Shown here in pieces: positions 24,242 to 37,953 of a stretch of 64,000 bases of DNA; within the stretch, counting starts at the first letter, position 1, and each line of letters opens with the position of its first letter. A model generated the notes under the pieces. That model saw only the letters and a list, made by a program, of their open reading frames with translations, did not search any database and was not told the origin of the DNA. Position numbers and translations under genes: made by a program. Origin of the DNA: Delphinus delphis (Eukaryota > Chordata > Mammalia > Artiodactyla > Delphinidae); the NCBI RefSeq assembly GCF_949987515.2, contig NC_082696.1, forward strand, positions 10,001-74,000, in the 5' to 3' direction.

Positions 24242-26186
24242 CCCTAAAGCGTTGTCGTACCCTCACCTGGACCCTAAACCGTCCCCGTCCCCTAACCCTA
24301 ACCCTAGCCCGAACCCTAACTGTAACCCTTCTCTGAAGCCTTAGCCCCCCCGTCCACTAATCCTAACCCGTACGCTAACGCTCACCCGCGCCCTCACACG
24401 TACGCTCCCCCTAAAGCGTTGTCGTACCCTCACCTGGACCCTAAACTGTCCCCGTCCCCTAACCCTAACCCTAGCCCGAACCCAAACCCTAACCCTTCCC
24501 CGAAGCCTGAGCCTCACCCGTCCCCTAATCCTAACCCGTACGCTAACGCTAACCCGCGCCCTCACACGTACGCTCCCCCTAAAGCGTTGTCGTACCCTCA
24601 CCTGGACCCTAAAGCGTCCCCGTCCCCTAACCCTAACCCTAGCCCGAACCCTAACCCTTACCCTTCCCCGAAGCCTGACCCTCACCCGTCCCCTAATCCT
24701 AACCCGTACGCTAACGCTAACGCGGGCCCTCACACGTACGCTCCCCCTAAAGCGTTGTCGTACCCTCACCTGGACCCTAAACCGTCCCCGTCCCCTAACC
24801 CTAACCCTAGCCCGAACCCTAACCCTAACCCTTCCCAGAAGCCTGACACTCACCCGTCCCCTAATCCTAACCCGTACGCTAACGCTAACCCGCACCCTCA
24901 CACGCACGCTCCTCCTAAAGCGTTGTCGTACCCTCACCTGGACCCTAAACCGTCCCCGTCCCCTAACCGTAACCCTAGCCCGAACCCTAACCCTAACCAT
25001 TCCCCGAAGCCTGACCCTCACCCGTCCCCTAATCCTAACCTGTACGCTAACGCTACCCCACGCCCTCACACGTACGCTCCCCCTAATGCGTTGTCGTACC
25101 CTCACCTGGACCCTAAACCGCCCCGTCCCCTAACCCTACCCTAGCCCGAACCCTAACCCTAACACTTCCCCGAAGCCTGACCCTCACCCGTCCCCTAATC
25201 CTAACCCGTACGCTAACGCTCACCCGCACCCTCACACGTACGCTCCCCCTATAGCGTTGTCGTACCCTCACCTGGACCCTAAACCGTCCCCGTCCCCTAA
25301 ACCTAACCCTAGCCCGAACCCTAACCCTAACACTTCTCTGAAGCCTTAGCCTCACCCGTCCACTAATCCTAACCCGTACGCTAACGCTCACCCGCGCCCT
25401 CACACGTACGCTCCCCCTAAAGCGTTGTCGTACCCTCACCTGGACACTAAACCGTCCCCGTCCCCTAACCCTAACCCTAGCCCGAACCCTAACCCTAACC
25501 CTTCCCCGAAGCCTGAGCCTCACCCGTCCCCATCCTAATCCGTACGCTAACGCTAACTCGCACCCTCACACGTTCGCTCCCCCTAAAGCGTTGTCGTACC
25601 CCCACCTGGATCCTAAACCGTCCCCGTCCCCTAACCCTAACCCTAGCCCGAACCCTAACACTAACACTCCCCCGACGCCTGACCCTCACGCGTCCCCTAA
25701 TCGTAACCCGTACGCTAACGCTAACCCGCGCCCTCACACGTATGCTCCCCCTAAAGCGTTGTCGTACCCTCACCTGGACCCTAAACCGTCCCCGTCCCCT
25801 AACCCTAACCCTAGCCCGAACCCTAACCCTAACCCTTCCCCGAAGCCTGAGCCTCACCCGTCCCCTAATCCTAACCCGTACGCTAACGCTAACCCGCACC
25901 CTCACATGTACGCTCCCCCTAAAGCGTTGTTGTACCCTCACCTGGACCCTAAACCGTCCCCGTCCCCTAACCCTAACCCTAGCCCGAACCCTAACCCTAA
26001 CCCTTCTCCGAACCCTTAGACTCACCCGTCCACTAACCCTAACCCGTACGCTAACGCTCACCCGCGTCCGCACACGTACGCTCCCCCTAAAGCGTTGTCG
26101 TACCCTCACCTGGACCCTAAACCGTCCCCGTCCCCTAACCCTAACCCTAGCCCGAAACCTAAACCTAACCCTTCCCCGAAGCCTGA
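24236..26186 (+). repeat. Module M, copy 1 (1.95 kb)
   Basis: Matches 27586-29536 at an offset of 3,350 bp. It contains the diagnostic CTTAGCCCCCCCGTC (24344), CCCTACCCTAG (25134) and CCCCATCCTAATCC (25528) small deletions in the same order. Only a few single-base differences were seen (for example near 24846, 24912 and 25087). Its left limit is sharp at 24235/27585. Confidence 0.9.
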
Positions 26187-27585
26187 GCCTCACCCGTCCC
26201 CTAATCCTAACCCGTACGCTAACGCTCACCCGCACCCTCACACGTACGCTCCCCCAAAAGCGTTGTCGTACCCTCACCTGGACCCTAAACCGTCCCCGTT
26301 CCCTAACCCTAACCCTAGCCCGAACCCTAACCCTAACCCTTCCCCGAAGCCTGACCCTCACCCGTCCCCTAATCCTAACCCGTACGCTAACGCTCACCCG
26401 CACCCTCACACGTACGCTCCCCCTAAAGCGTTGTCGTACCCTCACCTGGACCCTAAACCGTCCCCGTCCCCTAACCCTAACCCTAGCCCGAACCCTAACT
26501 GTAACCCTTCTCTGAAGCCTTAGCCCCCCCGTCCACTAATCCTAACCTGTACGCTAACGCTCACCCGCGCCCTCACACGTACGCTCCCCCTAAAGCGTTG
26601 TCGTACCCTCACCTGGACCCTAAACCGTCCCCGTCCCCTAACCCTAACCCTAGCCCGAACCCAAACCCTATCCCTTCCCCGAAGCCTGAGCCTCACCCGT
26701 CCCCTAATCCTAACCCGTACGCTAACGCTAACCCGCGCCCTCACACGTACGCTCCCCCTAAAGCGTTGTCGTACCCTCACCTGGACCCTAAAGCGTCCCC
26801 GTCCCCTAACCCTAACCCTAGCCCGAACCCTAACCCTAACCCTTCCCAGAAGCCTGACCCTCACCCGTGCCCTAATCCTAACCCGTACGCTAACGCTAAC
26901 CCGCACCCTCACACGCACGCTCCCCCTAAAGCGTTGTCGTACCCTCACCTGGACCCTAAACCGTCCCCGTCCCCTAACCGTAACCCTAGCCCGAACCCTA
27001 ACCCTAACCATTCCCCGAAGCCTGACCCTCACCCGTCCCCTAATCCTAACCTGTACGCTAACGCTACCCCACGCCCTCACACGTACGCTCCCCCTAAAGC
27101 GTTGTCGTACCCTCACCTGGACCCTAAACCGCCCCGTCCCCTAACCCTACCCTAGCCCGAACCCTAACCCTAACACTTCCCCGAAGCCTGACCCTCACCC
27201 GTCCCCTAATCCTAACCCGTACGCTAACGCTCACCCGCACCCTCACACGTACGCTCCCCCTATAGCGTTGTCGTACCCTCACCTGGACCCTAAACCGTCC
27301 CCGTCCCCTAAACCTAACCCTAGCCCGAACCCTAACCCTAACACTTCTCTGAAGCCTTAGCCTCACCCGTCCACTAATCCTAACCCGTACGCTAACGCTC
27401 ACCCGCGCCCTCACACGTACGCTCCCCCTAAAGCGTTGTCGTACCCTCACCTGGACACTAAACCGTCCCCGTCCCCTAACCCTAACCCTAGCCCGAACCC
27501 TAACCCTAACCCTTCCCCGAAGCCTGACCCTCACCCGTCCCCATCCTAATCCGTACGCTAACGCTAACTCGCACCCTCACACGTT
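26187..27585 (+). repeat. Module M, shortened copy 2
   Basis: From about 26520 to 27585 this repeats 24342-25580 with one monomer missing: the offset is 2,179 bp before and 2,011 bp after the gap, a difference of exactly 168. It carries the same three small deletions (26523, 27145, 27537). The first 330 bp (26187-26520) match the end of the preceding module family. No gene is seen. Confidence 0.85.
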
Positions 27586-29536
27586 CGCTCCCCCTAAAGC
27601 GTTGTCGTACCCTCACCTGGACCCTAAACCGTCCCCGTCCCCTAACCCTAACCCTAGCCCGAACCCTAACTGTAACCCTTCTCTGAAGCCTTAGCCCCCC
27701 CGTCCACTAATCCTAACCCGTACGCTAACGCTCACCCGCGCCCTCACACCTACGCTCCCCCTAAAGCGTTGTCGTACCCTCACCTGGACCCTAAACCGTC
27801 CCCGTCCCCTAACCCTAACCCTAGCCCGAACCCAAACCCTAACCCTTCCCCGAAGCCTGAGCCTCACCCGTCCCCTAATCCTAACCCGTACGCTAACGCT
27901 AACCCGCGCCCTCACACGTACGCTCCCCCTAAAGCGTTGTCGTACCCTCACCTGGACCCTAAAGCGTCCCCGTCCCCTAACCCTAACCCTAGCCCGAACC
28001 CTAACCCTTACCCTTCCCCGAAGCCTGACCCTCACCCGTCCCCTAATCCTAACCCGTACGCTAACGCTAACGCGGGCCCTCACACGTACGCTCCCCCTAA
28101 AGCGTTGTCGTACCCTCACCTGGACCCTAAACCGTCCCCGTCCCCTAACCCTAACCCTAGCCCGAACCCTAACCCTAACCCTTCCCAGAAGCCTGACCCT
28201 CACCCGTCCCCTAATCCTAACCCGTACGCTAACGCTAACCCGCACCCTCACACGCACGCTCCCCCTAAAGCGTTGTCGTACCCTCACCTGGACCCTAAAC
28301 CGTCCCCGTCCCCTAACCGTAACCCTAGCCCGAACCCTAACCCTAACCATTCCCCGAAGCCTGACCCTCACCCGTCCCCTAATCCTAACCTGTACGCTAA
28401 CGCTACCCCACGCCCTCACACGTACGCTCCCCCTAAAGCGTTGTCGTACCCTCACCTGGACCCTAAACCGCCCCGTCCCCTAACCCTACCCTAGCCCGAA
28501 CCCTAACCCTAACACTTCCCCGAAGCCTGACCCTCACCCGTCCCCTAATCCTAACCCGTACGCTAACGCTCACCCGCACCCTCACAAGTACGCTCCCCCT
28601 ATAGCGTTGTCGTACCCTCACCTGGACTCTAAACCGTCCCCGTCCCCTAAACCTAACCCTAGCCCGAACCCTAACCCTAACACTTCTCTGAAGCCTTAGC
28701 CTCACCCGTCCACTAATCCTAACCCGTACGCTAACGCTCACCCGCGCCCTCACACGTACGCTCCCCCTAAAGCGTTGTCGTACCCTCACCTGGACACTAA
28801 ACCGTCCCCGTCCCCTAACCCTAACCCTAGCCCGAACCCTAACCCTAACCCTTCCCCGAAGCCTGACCCTCACCCGTCCCCATCCTAATCCGTACGCTAA
28901 CGCTAACTCGCACCCTCACACGTTCGCTCCCCCTAAAGCGTTGTCGTACCCCCACCTGGATCCTAAACCGTCCCCGTCCCCTAACCCTAACCCTAGCCCG
29001 AACCCTAACACTAACACTCCCCCGACGCCTGACCCTCACGCGTCCCCTAATCGTAACCCGTACGCTAACGCTAACCCGCGCCCTCACACGTATGCTCCCC
29101 CTAAAGCGTTGTCGTACCCTCACCTGGACCCTAAACCGTCCCCGTCCCCTAACCCTAACCCTAGCCCGAACCCTAACCCTAACCCTTCCCCGAAGCCTGA
29201 GCCTCACCCGTCCCCTAATCCTAACCCGTACGCTAACGCTAACCCGCACCCTCACATGTACGCTCCCCCTAAAGCGTTGTTGTACCCTCACCTGGACCCT
29301 AAACCGTCCCCGTCCCCTAACCCTAACCCTAGCCCGAACCCTAACCCTAACCCTTCTCCGAACCCTTAGACTCACCCGTCCACTAACCCTAACCCGTACG
29401 CTAACGCTCACCCGCGTCCGCACACGTACGCTCCCCCTAAAGCGTTGTCGTACCCTCACCTGGACCCTAAACCGTCCCCGTCCCCTAACCCTAACCCTAG
29501 CCCGAAACCTAAACCTAACCCTTCCCCGAAGCCTGA
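27586..29536 (+). repeat. Module M, copy 3 (1.95 kb)
   Basis: Copy of 24236-26186 (offset 3,350 bp), with the small deletions at 27694, 28484 and 28876. Private changes include CACACCTACG near 27747 and GGACTCTAAACC near 28626. The match ends at 29537 (C, against G at 26187). Confidence 0.9.
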
Positions 29537-32469
29537 CCCTCACCCGTCCCCTAATCCTAACCCGTACGCTAACGCTAACCCGCACCCTCACACGTACGCT
29601 CCCCCTAAAGTGTTGTTGTACCCTCACCTGGACCCTAAACCGTCCCCGTCCCCTAACCCTAACCCTAGCCCGAACCCTAACCCTAACCCTTCCCCGAAGC
29701 CTGAGCCGCACCCGTCCCCTAATCCTAACCCGTACGCTAACGCTCACCCGCGCCCTCACACGTACGCTCCCCCTAAAGCGTTGTCGTACCCTCACCTGGA
29801 CGCTAAACCGTCTCCGTCCCCTAACGCTAACCCTAGCCCGAACCCTAACCCTAACCCTACCCCGAAGCCTGACCCTCACCCGTCCCCTAATCCTAACACG
29901 TACGCTAACCCTAACCCGCGCCCTCACACGTACGCTCCCCCTAAAGCGTTCTCATACCCTCACATGGACCCTAAACCGTCCCCGTCCCGTAAGCCTAACC
30001 CTAGCCCGAACCCTAACCCTAACCCTTCCCCGAAGCCTGACCCTCACCCGTCCCCTAATCCTAACCCGTACGCTAACGCTCACCCGCACCCTCACACGTA
30101 CGCTCCCCCAAAAGCGTTGTCGTACCCTCACCTGGACCCTAAACCGTCCCCGTTCCCTAACCCTAACCCTAGCCCGAACCCTAACCCTAACCCTTCCCCG
30201 AAGCCTGACCCTCACCCGTCCCCTAATCCTAACCCGTACGCTAACGCTCACCCGCGCCCTCACACGTACGCTCCCCCTAAAGCGTTGTCGTACCCTCACC
30301 TGGACCCTAAACCGTCCCCGTCCCCTAACAGTAACCCTAGCCCGAACCCTAACCCTAACCCTTCCCCGAATCCTGACCCTCACCCGTCCCCTAATCCTAA
30401 CCCGTACGCTAACGCTAACCCGCGCCCTCACACGAACGCTCACCCTAAAGCGTTGTCGTACCCTCACCTGGACCCTAAACTGTCCCCGTCCCCTAACCCT
30501 AACCCTAGCCCGAACCCTAACCCTAACCCTTCCCCGAAGCCTGACCCTCACCCGTCCCCTAATCCTAACCCGTACGCTAACACTAATGCGGGCCCTCACA
30601 AGTACGCTCCCCCTAAAGCGTTGTCGTACCCTCACCTGGACCCTAAACCGTCCCCGTCCCCTAACACTAACCCTAGCCCGAACCCTAACCCTAACACTTC
30701 CCCGAAGCCTGAGCCTCAACCGTCCCCTACTCCTAACCCGTACGCTAACGCTAACCCGCGCCCTCACACGTACGCTCCCCCTAAAGTGTTGTCGTACCCT
30801 CACCTGGACCCTAAACCGTCCCCGTCCCCTAACCCTAACCCTAGCCCGAACCCTAACCCTAACCCTTCCCCGAAGCCTGACCCTCACCCGTCCCCTAATC
30901 CTAACCCGTACGCTAACGCTCACCCGCGCCCTCACACGTACGCTCCCCCTAAAGCGTTGTCGTACCCTCACCTGGACCCTAAACCGTCCCCGTCCCCTAA
31001 CCCTAACCCTAGCCCGAACCCTAACCCTAACACTTCCCCGAAGCCTGACCCTCACCCGTCCCCTAATCCTAACCCGTACGCTAACGCTCACACGCACCCT
31101 CACACGTACGCTCCCCCTAAAGCGTTGTCGTACTTTCACCTGGACCCTAAACCGTCCCCGTCCCCTAACCCTAACCCTAGCCCGAACCCTAACCCTAACA
31201 CTTCTCTGAAGCCTTAGCCTCACCCGTCCACTAATCCTAACCCGTACGCTAACGCTCACCCGCGAGCTCACACGTACGCTCCCCCTAAAGCATTGTCGTA
31301 CCCTCACCTGGACCCTAAACCGTCCCCGTCCCCTAACCCTAACCCTAGCCCGAACCGTAACCCTAACCCTTCCCCGAAGCCTGACCCTCACCCGTCCCGT
31401 AATCCTAACCCGTACGCTAACGCTATCCCGCGCCCTCACACGTACGCTCCCCCTAAAGCGTTGTCGTACCCTCACCTGGACCCTAAACCGTCCCCGTCCC
31501 CTAACCGTAACCCTAGCCCGAACCCTAACCCTAAATCTTCCCCGAAGCCTGACCCTCACCCGTCCCCTAATCCTAACCCGTACGCTAACGCTAACCCACG
31601 CCCTCACACGTACGCTCCCCCTAAAGCGTTGTCGTACCCTCACCTGGACCCTAAACCGCCCCGTCCCCTAACCCTAACCCTAGCCCGAACTCTAACCCTA
31701 ACACTTCCCCGAAGCCTGACCCTCACCCGTCCCCTAATCCTAACCCGTACGCTAACGCTCACCCGCACCCTCACACGTACGCTCCCCCTAAAGCGTTGTC
31801 GTACCCTCACCTGGACCCTAAACCGTCCCCGTCCCCTAACCCTAACCCTAGCCCGAACCCTATACGTAACCCTTCTCTGAAGCCTGAGCCTCACCCTTCC
31901 CCTAATCCTAACCCGTATGCTAACGCTAACCCGCGCCCTCACACGTACGCTCCCCCTAAAGCGTTGTCGTACCCTCACCTGGACCCTAAACCGTCCCCGT
32001 CCCCTAACCCTAACCCTAGCCCGAACCCTAACCCTTACCCTTCCCCGAAGCCTGACCCTCACCCGTCCCCTAATCCTAACCCGTACGCTAACGCTACCCC
32101 GCGCCCTCACACGTACGCTCACCCTAAAGCGTTGTCGTACCCTCACCTGGACCCTAAACCGTCCCCGTCCCCTAACCCTAACCCTAGCCCGAACCCTAAC
32201 CCTAACACTTCTCTGAAGCCTTAGCCTCACCCGTCCACTAATCCTAACCCGTACGCTAACGCTCACCCGCGCCCTCACACGTACGCTCCCCCTAAAGCGT
32301 TGTCGTACCCTCACCTGGACCCTAAACCGTCCCCGTCCCCTAACCCTAACCCTAGCCCGAACCCTAACCCTAACCCTTCCCCGAAGCCTGACCCTCACCC
32401 GTCCCCTAATCCTAACCCGTACGCTAACGCTAACCCGCACCCTCTCACGCACGCTCCCCCTAAAGCGTT
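29537..32469 (+). repeat. Satellite segment, partly copied at 33.4-34.7 kb
   Basis: About 17.5 monomers. The part up to about 30.83 kb recurs at an offset of 3,859 bp in 33.4-34.69 kb. Markers include CCCGTTCCC near 30150 and CACACGAACG near 30432. A TTCTCTGAAGCCTGAG variant near 31872 lacks the usual TAG. No gene is seen. Confidence 0.85.
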
Positions 32470-34690
32470 GTCGTACCCTCACCTGGACCCTAAACCGTCC
32501 CCGTCCCCTAACCGTAACCCTAGCCCGAACCCTAACCCTAACCATTCCCCGAAGCCTGTCCCTCACCCGTCCCCTAATCCTAACCCGTACGCTAATGCTA
32601 CCCCGCGCCCTCACACGTACGCTCCCCCTAAAGCGTTGTCGTACCCTCACCTGGACCCTAAACCGCCCCGTCCCCTAACCCTACCCTAGCCCGAACCCTA
32701 ACCCTAACACTTCCCCGAAGCCTGACCCTCACCCGTCCCCTAATCCTAACCCGTACGCTAACGCTCACCCGCACCCTCACACGTACGCTCCCCCTATAGC
32801 GTTGTCGTACCCTCACCTGGACCCTAAACCGTCCCCGTCCCCTAACCCTAACCCTAGCCCGAACCCTAACCCTAACCCTTCCCCGAAGCCTGACCCTCAC
32901 CCGTCCCCATCCTAATCCGTACGCTAACGCTAACTCGCACCCTCACACGTTCGCTCCCTCTAAAGCGTTGTCGTACCCCCACCTGGATCCTAAACCGTCC
33001 CCGTCCCCTAACCCTAACCCTAGCCCAAACCCTAACACTAACACTCCCACGACGCCTGACCCTCACGCGTCCCCTAATCGTAACCCGTACGCTAACGCTA
33101 ACCCGCACCCTCACATGTACGCTCCCCCTAAAGCGTTGTTGTACCCTCACCTGGACCCTAAACCATCCCCGTCCCCTAACCCTAACCCTAGCCCGAACCC
33201 TAACCGTAACCCTTCTCCGAACCCTTAGACTCACCCGTCCACTAACCCTAACCCGTACGCTAACGCTCACCCGCGTCCTCACACGTACGCTCCCCCTAAA
33301 GCGTTGTCGTACCCTCACCTGGACCCTAAACCGTCCCCGTCCCCTAACCCTAACCCTAGCCCGAAACCTAAACCTAACCCTTCCCCGAAGCCTGACCCTC
33401 ACCCGTCCCCAAATCCTAACCCGTACGCTAACGCTAACCCGCGCCCTCACACGTACGCTCCCCCTAAAGTGTTGTTGTACCCTCACCTGGACCCTAAACC
33501 GTCTCCGTCCCCTAACCCTAACCCTAGCCCGAACCCTAACCCTAACCCTTCCCCGAAGCCTGAGCCTCACCCGTCCCCTAATCCTAACCCGTACGCTAAC
33601 GCTCACCCACGCCCTCACACGTACGCTCCCCCTAAAGCGTTGTCGTACCCTCACCTGGACGCTAAACCGTCTCCGTCCCCTAACGCTAACCCTAGCCCGA
33701 ACCCTAACCCTAACCCTACCCCGAAGCCTGACCCTCACCCGTCCCCTAATCCTAACACGTACGCTAACCCTAACCCGCGCCCTCACACGTACGCTCCCCC
33801 TAAAGCGTTGTCATACCCTCACATGGACCCTAAACCGTCCCCGTCCCCTAACCCTAACCCTAGCCCGAACCCTAACCCTAACCCTTCCCCGAAGCCTGAC
33901 CCTCACCCGTCCCCTAATCCTAACCCGTACGCTAACGCTCACCCGCACCCTCACACGTACGCTCCCCCAAAAGCGTTGTCGTACCCTCACCTGGACCCTA
34001 AACCGTCCCCGTTCCCTAACCCTAACCCTAGCCCGAACCCTAACCCTAACCCTTCCCCGAAGCCTGACCCTCACCCGTCCCCTAATCCTAACCCGTACGC
34101 TAACGCTCACCCGCGCCCTCACACGTACGCTCCCCCTAAAGCGTTGTCGTACCCTCACCTGGACCCTAAACCGTCCCCGTCCCCTAACAGTAACCCTAGC
34201 CGGAACCCTAACCCTAACCCTTCCCTGAATCCTGACCCTCACCCGTCCCCTAATCCTAACCCGTACGCTAACGCTAACCCGCGCCCTCACACGAACGCTC
34301 ACCCTAAAGCGTTGTCGTACCCTCACCTGGACCCTAAACTGTCCCCGTCCCCTAACCCTAACCCTAGCCCGAACCCTAACCTTAACCCTTCCACGATGCC
34401 TGACCCTCACCCGTCCCCTAATCCTAACCCGTACGCTAACGCTAATGCGGGCCCTCACAAGTACACTCCCCCAAAAGCGTTGTCGTACCCTCACCGGGAC
34501 CCTAAACCGTCCCCGTCCCCTAACACTAACCCTAGCCCGAACCCTAACCCTAACACTTCCCCGAAGCCTGAGCCTCAACCGTCCCCTACTCCTAACCCGT
34601 ACGCTAACGCTAACCCGCGCCCTCACACGTACGCTCCCCCTAAAGTGTTGTCGTACCCTCACCTGGACCCTAAACCGTCCCCGTCCCCTA
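32470..34690 (+). repeat. Rearranged copy of 28.28-30.83 kb
   Basis: Follows 28280-30830 with the offset stepping 4,195, then 4,027, then 3,859 bp. Each step is 168, so two single monomers have been lost relative to the other copy (one near 32.85 kb, one near 33.1 kb). It shares CCCTACCCTAG (32683) and CCCCATCCTAATCC (32900) with module M. Confidence 0.85.
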
Positions 34691-34823
34691 ACCCTAACCC
34701 TAACCCTAACCCTAACCCTAGCCCGAACCCTAACCCTAAATCTTCCCCGAAGCCTGACCCTCACCCGTCCCCTAATCCTAACCCGTACGCTAACGCTAAC
34801 CCACGCCCTCACACGTACGCTCC
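34638..34823 (+). repeat. Long 186-bp monomer at a recombination junction (three extra CCCTAA)
   Basis: The core holds five CCCTAA before CCCTAG instead of two. Left of the core the sequence follows 30784 onwards (offset 3,859); right of it, from the AATCTTCCCC variant near 34738, it follows 31533 onwards (offset about 3,205). The step of 654 bp equals four monomers minus 18 bp, so a four-monomer deletion was joined inside the telomeric hexamers, three hexamers out of register. Confidence 0.85.
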
Positions 34824-35100
34824 CCCTAAAGCGTTGTCGTACCCTCACCTGGACCCTAAACCGCCCCGTCCCCTAACCCTAACCCTAGCCCAAACCCTAA
34901 CCTTAACCCTTCCCCGAAGCCTGACCCTCACCCGTCCCCTAATCCTAACCCGTACGCTAACGCTCACCCGCACCCTCACACATACGCTCCCCCTAAAGCG
35001 TTGTCGTACCCTCACCTGGACCCTAAACCGTCCCCTTCCCCTAACCCTAACCCTAGCCCGAACCCTAACCGTAACCCTTCTCTGAAGCCTTAGCCTCACC

Positions 35101-37953
35101 CGTCCACTAATCCTAACCTGTACGATAACGCTCACCCGCGCCCTCACACATACGCTCCCCCTAAAGCGTTGTCGTACCCTCACCTGGACCCTAAACCGTC
35201 CCCGTCCCCTAACCCTAACCCTAGCCCGAACCTTAACCCTAACCCTTCCCCGAAGCCTGAGCCTCACCCGTTCCCTAATCCTAACCCGTATGCTAACGCT
35301 AACCCGCGCCCTCACACGTACGCTCCCCCTAAAGCGTTGTCGTACCCTCACCTGGACCCTAAACCGTCCCCGTCCCCTAACCCTAACCCTAGCCCGAACC
35401 CTAACCCTTACCCTTCCCCGAAGCCTGACCCTCACCCGTCCCCTAATCCTAACCCGTACGCTAACGCTACCCCGCGCCCTCACACGTACGCTCACCCTAA
35501 AGCGTTGTCGTACCCTCACCTGGACCCTAAACCGTCCCCGTCCCCTAACCCTAACCCTAGCCCGAACCCTAACCCTAACACTTCTCTGAAGCCTTAGCCT
35601 CACCCGTCCACTAATCCTAACCCGTACGCTAACGCTCACCCGCGCCCTCACACGTACGCTCCCCCTAAAGCGTTGTCGTACCCTCACCTGGACCCTAAAC
35701 CGTCCCCGTCCCCTAACCCTAACCCTAGCGCGAACCGTAACCCTAACCCTTCCCCGAATCCTGACTCTCACCCGTCCCCTAATCCTAACCCGTACGCTAA
35801 CGCTAACCCGCGCCCTCACACGTACGCTCCCCCTAAAGCGTTGTCGTACCCTCACCTGGACCCTAAACCGTCCCCGTCCCCTAACCGTAACCCTAGCCCG
35901 AACCCTAACCCTAAACCTTCCCCGAAGCCTGACCCTCACACGTCCCCAAATCCTAACCCGTACGCTAACGCTAACCCACGCCCTCACACGTACGCTCCCC
36001 CTAAAGCGTTGTCGTACCCTCACCTGGACCCTAAACCGTCCCGTCCCCTAACCCTAACCCTAGACCAAACCCTAACCTTAACCCTTCCCCGAAGCCTGAC
36101 CCTCACCCGTCCCCTAATCCTAACCCGTAAGCTAACGCTCACACGCACCCTCACACGTACGCTCCCCCTAAAGCGTTGTCGTACCCTCACCTGGACCCTA
36201 AACCGTCCCCGTCCCCTAACCCTAACCCTAGCCCGAACCCTAACCGTAACCCTTCTCTGAAGCCTTAGCCTCACCCGTCCACTAATCCTAACCCGTACGA
36301 TAACGCTCACCCGCGCCCTCACACGTACGCTCCCCCTAAAGCGTTGTCGTACCCTCACCTGGACCCTAAACCGTCCCCGTCCCCTAACCCTAACCCTAGC
36401 CCGAACCCTAACCCTAACCCTTCCCCGAAGCCTGAGCCTCACCCTTCCCCTAATCTTAACACGTATGCTAACGCTAACCCGCGCCCTCACACGTACGCTC
36501 CCCCTAAAGCGTTGTCGTACCCTCACCTGGACCCTAAACCGTCCCCGTCCCCTAACCCTAACCCTAGCCCGAACCCTAACCCTTACCCTTCCCCGAAGCC
36601 TGACCCTAACCCGTCCCCTAATCCTAACCCGTACGCTAACGCTACCCCGCGCCCTCACACGTACGCTCACCCTAAAGCGTTGTCGTACCCTCACCTGGAC
36701 CCTAAACCGTCCCCGTCCCCTAACCCTAACCCTAGCCCGAACCCTAACCCTAACACTTCCCCGAAGCCTGACCCTCACCCGTCCCCTAATCCTAACCCGT
36801 ACGCTAACGCTAACGCGGGCCCTCACAAGTACGCTCCCCCTAAAGCGTTGTCGTACCCTCACCTGGACCCTAAACCGTCCCCGTCCCCTAACCCTAACCC
36901 TAGCCCGAACCCTAACCCTAAACCTTCCCCGAAGCCTGACGCTCACCCGTCCCCTAATACTAACCCATACGCTAACGCTAACCCGCGCCCTCACACGTAC
37001 GCTCCCCCTAAAGCGTTGTCATACCCTCACCTGGACCCTAAACCGTCCCTGTCCCCTAACCCTAACCCTAGCCCGAACCCTAACCCTAACACTTCTCCGA
37101 ACCCTTAGCCTCACCCGTCCTCTAATCCTAACCCGTACGCTAACGTTAACCCGTGCCCTCACACGTACGCTCTCCCTAAAGCGTTGTCGTACACTCACCT
37201 GGACCCTAAACCGTCCCAGTCCCCTAACCCTAACCCTAGGCCGAACCCTAACCCTAACCCTTCCCCGAAGCCTGATCCTCACTCGTCCCCTAATCCTAAC
37301 CCGTACGCTAACGCTCACCCGCGCCCTCACACGTACGCTCCCCCTAAAGCGTTGTTGTACCCTCACCTGGACCCTAAACCGTCCCCGTCCCCTAACGCTA
37401 ACCCTAGCCCGAACCCTAAACCTAACCCTACCCCGAAGCCTGACCCTCACCCGTCCCCTAATCCTAACCCGTACGCTAACGCTCACCCGGGCCCTCACAC
37501 GTATGCTCCCCCTAAAGCGTTGTCATACCCTCACTTGGACCCTAAACCGTCCCCGTCCCCTAACCCTAACCCTAGCCCGAACCCAAACCCTAACCCTTCC
37601 CCGAAGCCTGACCCTCACCCGTCCCCTAATCCTAACCCGTACGCTAACGCTAACCCGCGCCCTCACACGTACGCTCCCCCTAAAGCGTTGTCGTACCCTC
37701 ACCTGGACCCTAAACCGCCCCGTCCCCTAACCCTAACCCTAGCCCAAACCCTAACCCTAACCCTTCCCCGAAGCCTGACCCTCACCCGTCACCTAATCCT
37801 AACCCGTACGCTAACGCTCACCCGCACCCTCACACGTACGCTCCCCCTAAAGCGTTGTCGTACCCTCACCTGGACCCTAAACCGTCCCCGTCCCCTAACC
37901 CTAACCCTAGCCCGAACCCTAACTGTAACCCTTCTCTGAAGCCTTAGCCCCCC
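35101..37953 (+). repeat. Tandem duplication of 2,853 bp, copy 1
   Basis: Seventeen monomers minus 3 bp, matched by 37954-40806. The first 200 bp hold most of the differences (near 35119, 35125, 35150, 35232 and 35272); the remainder is nearly identical. The copy from about 34.8 to 37.6 kb also matches 21.3-24.1 kb. Confidence 0.9.
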
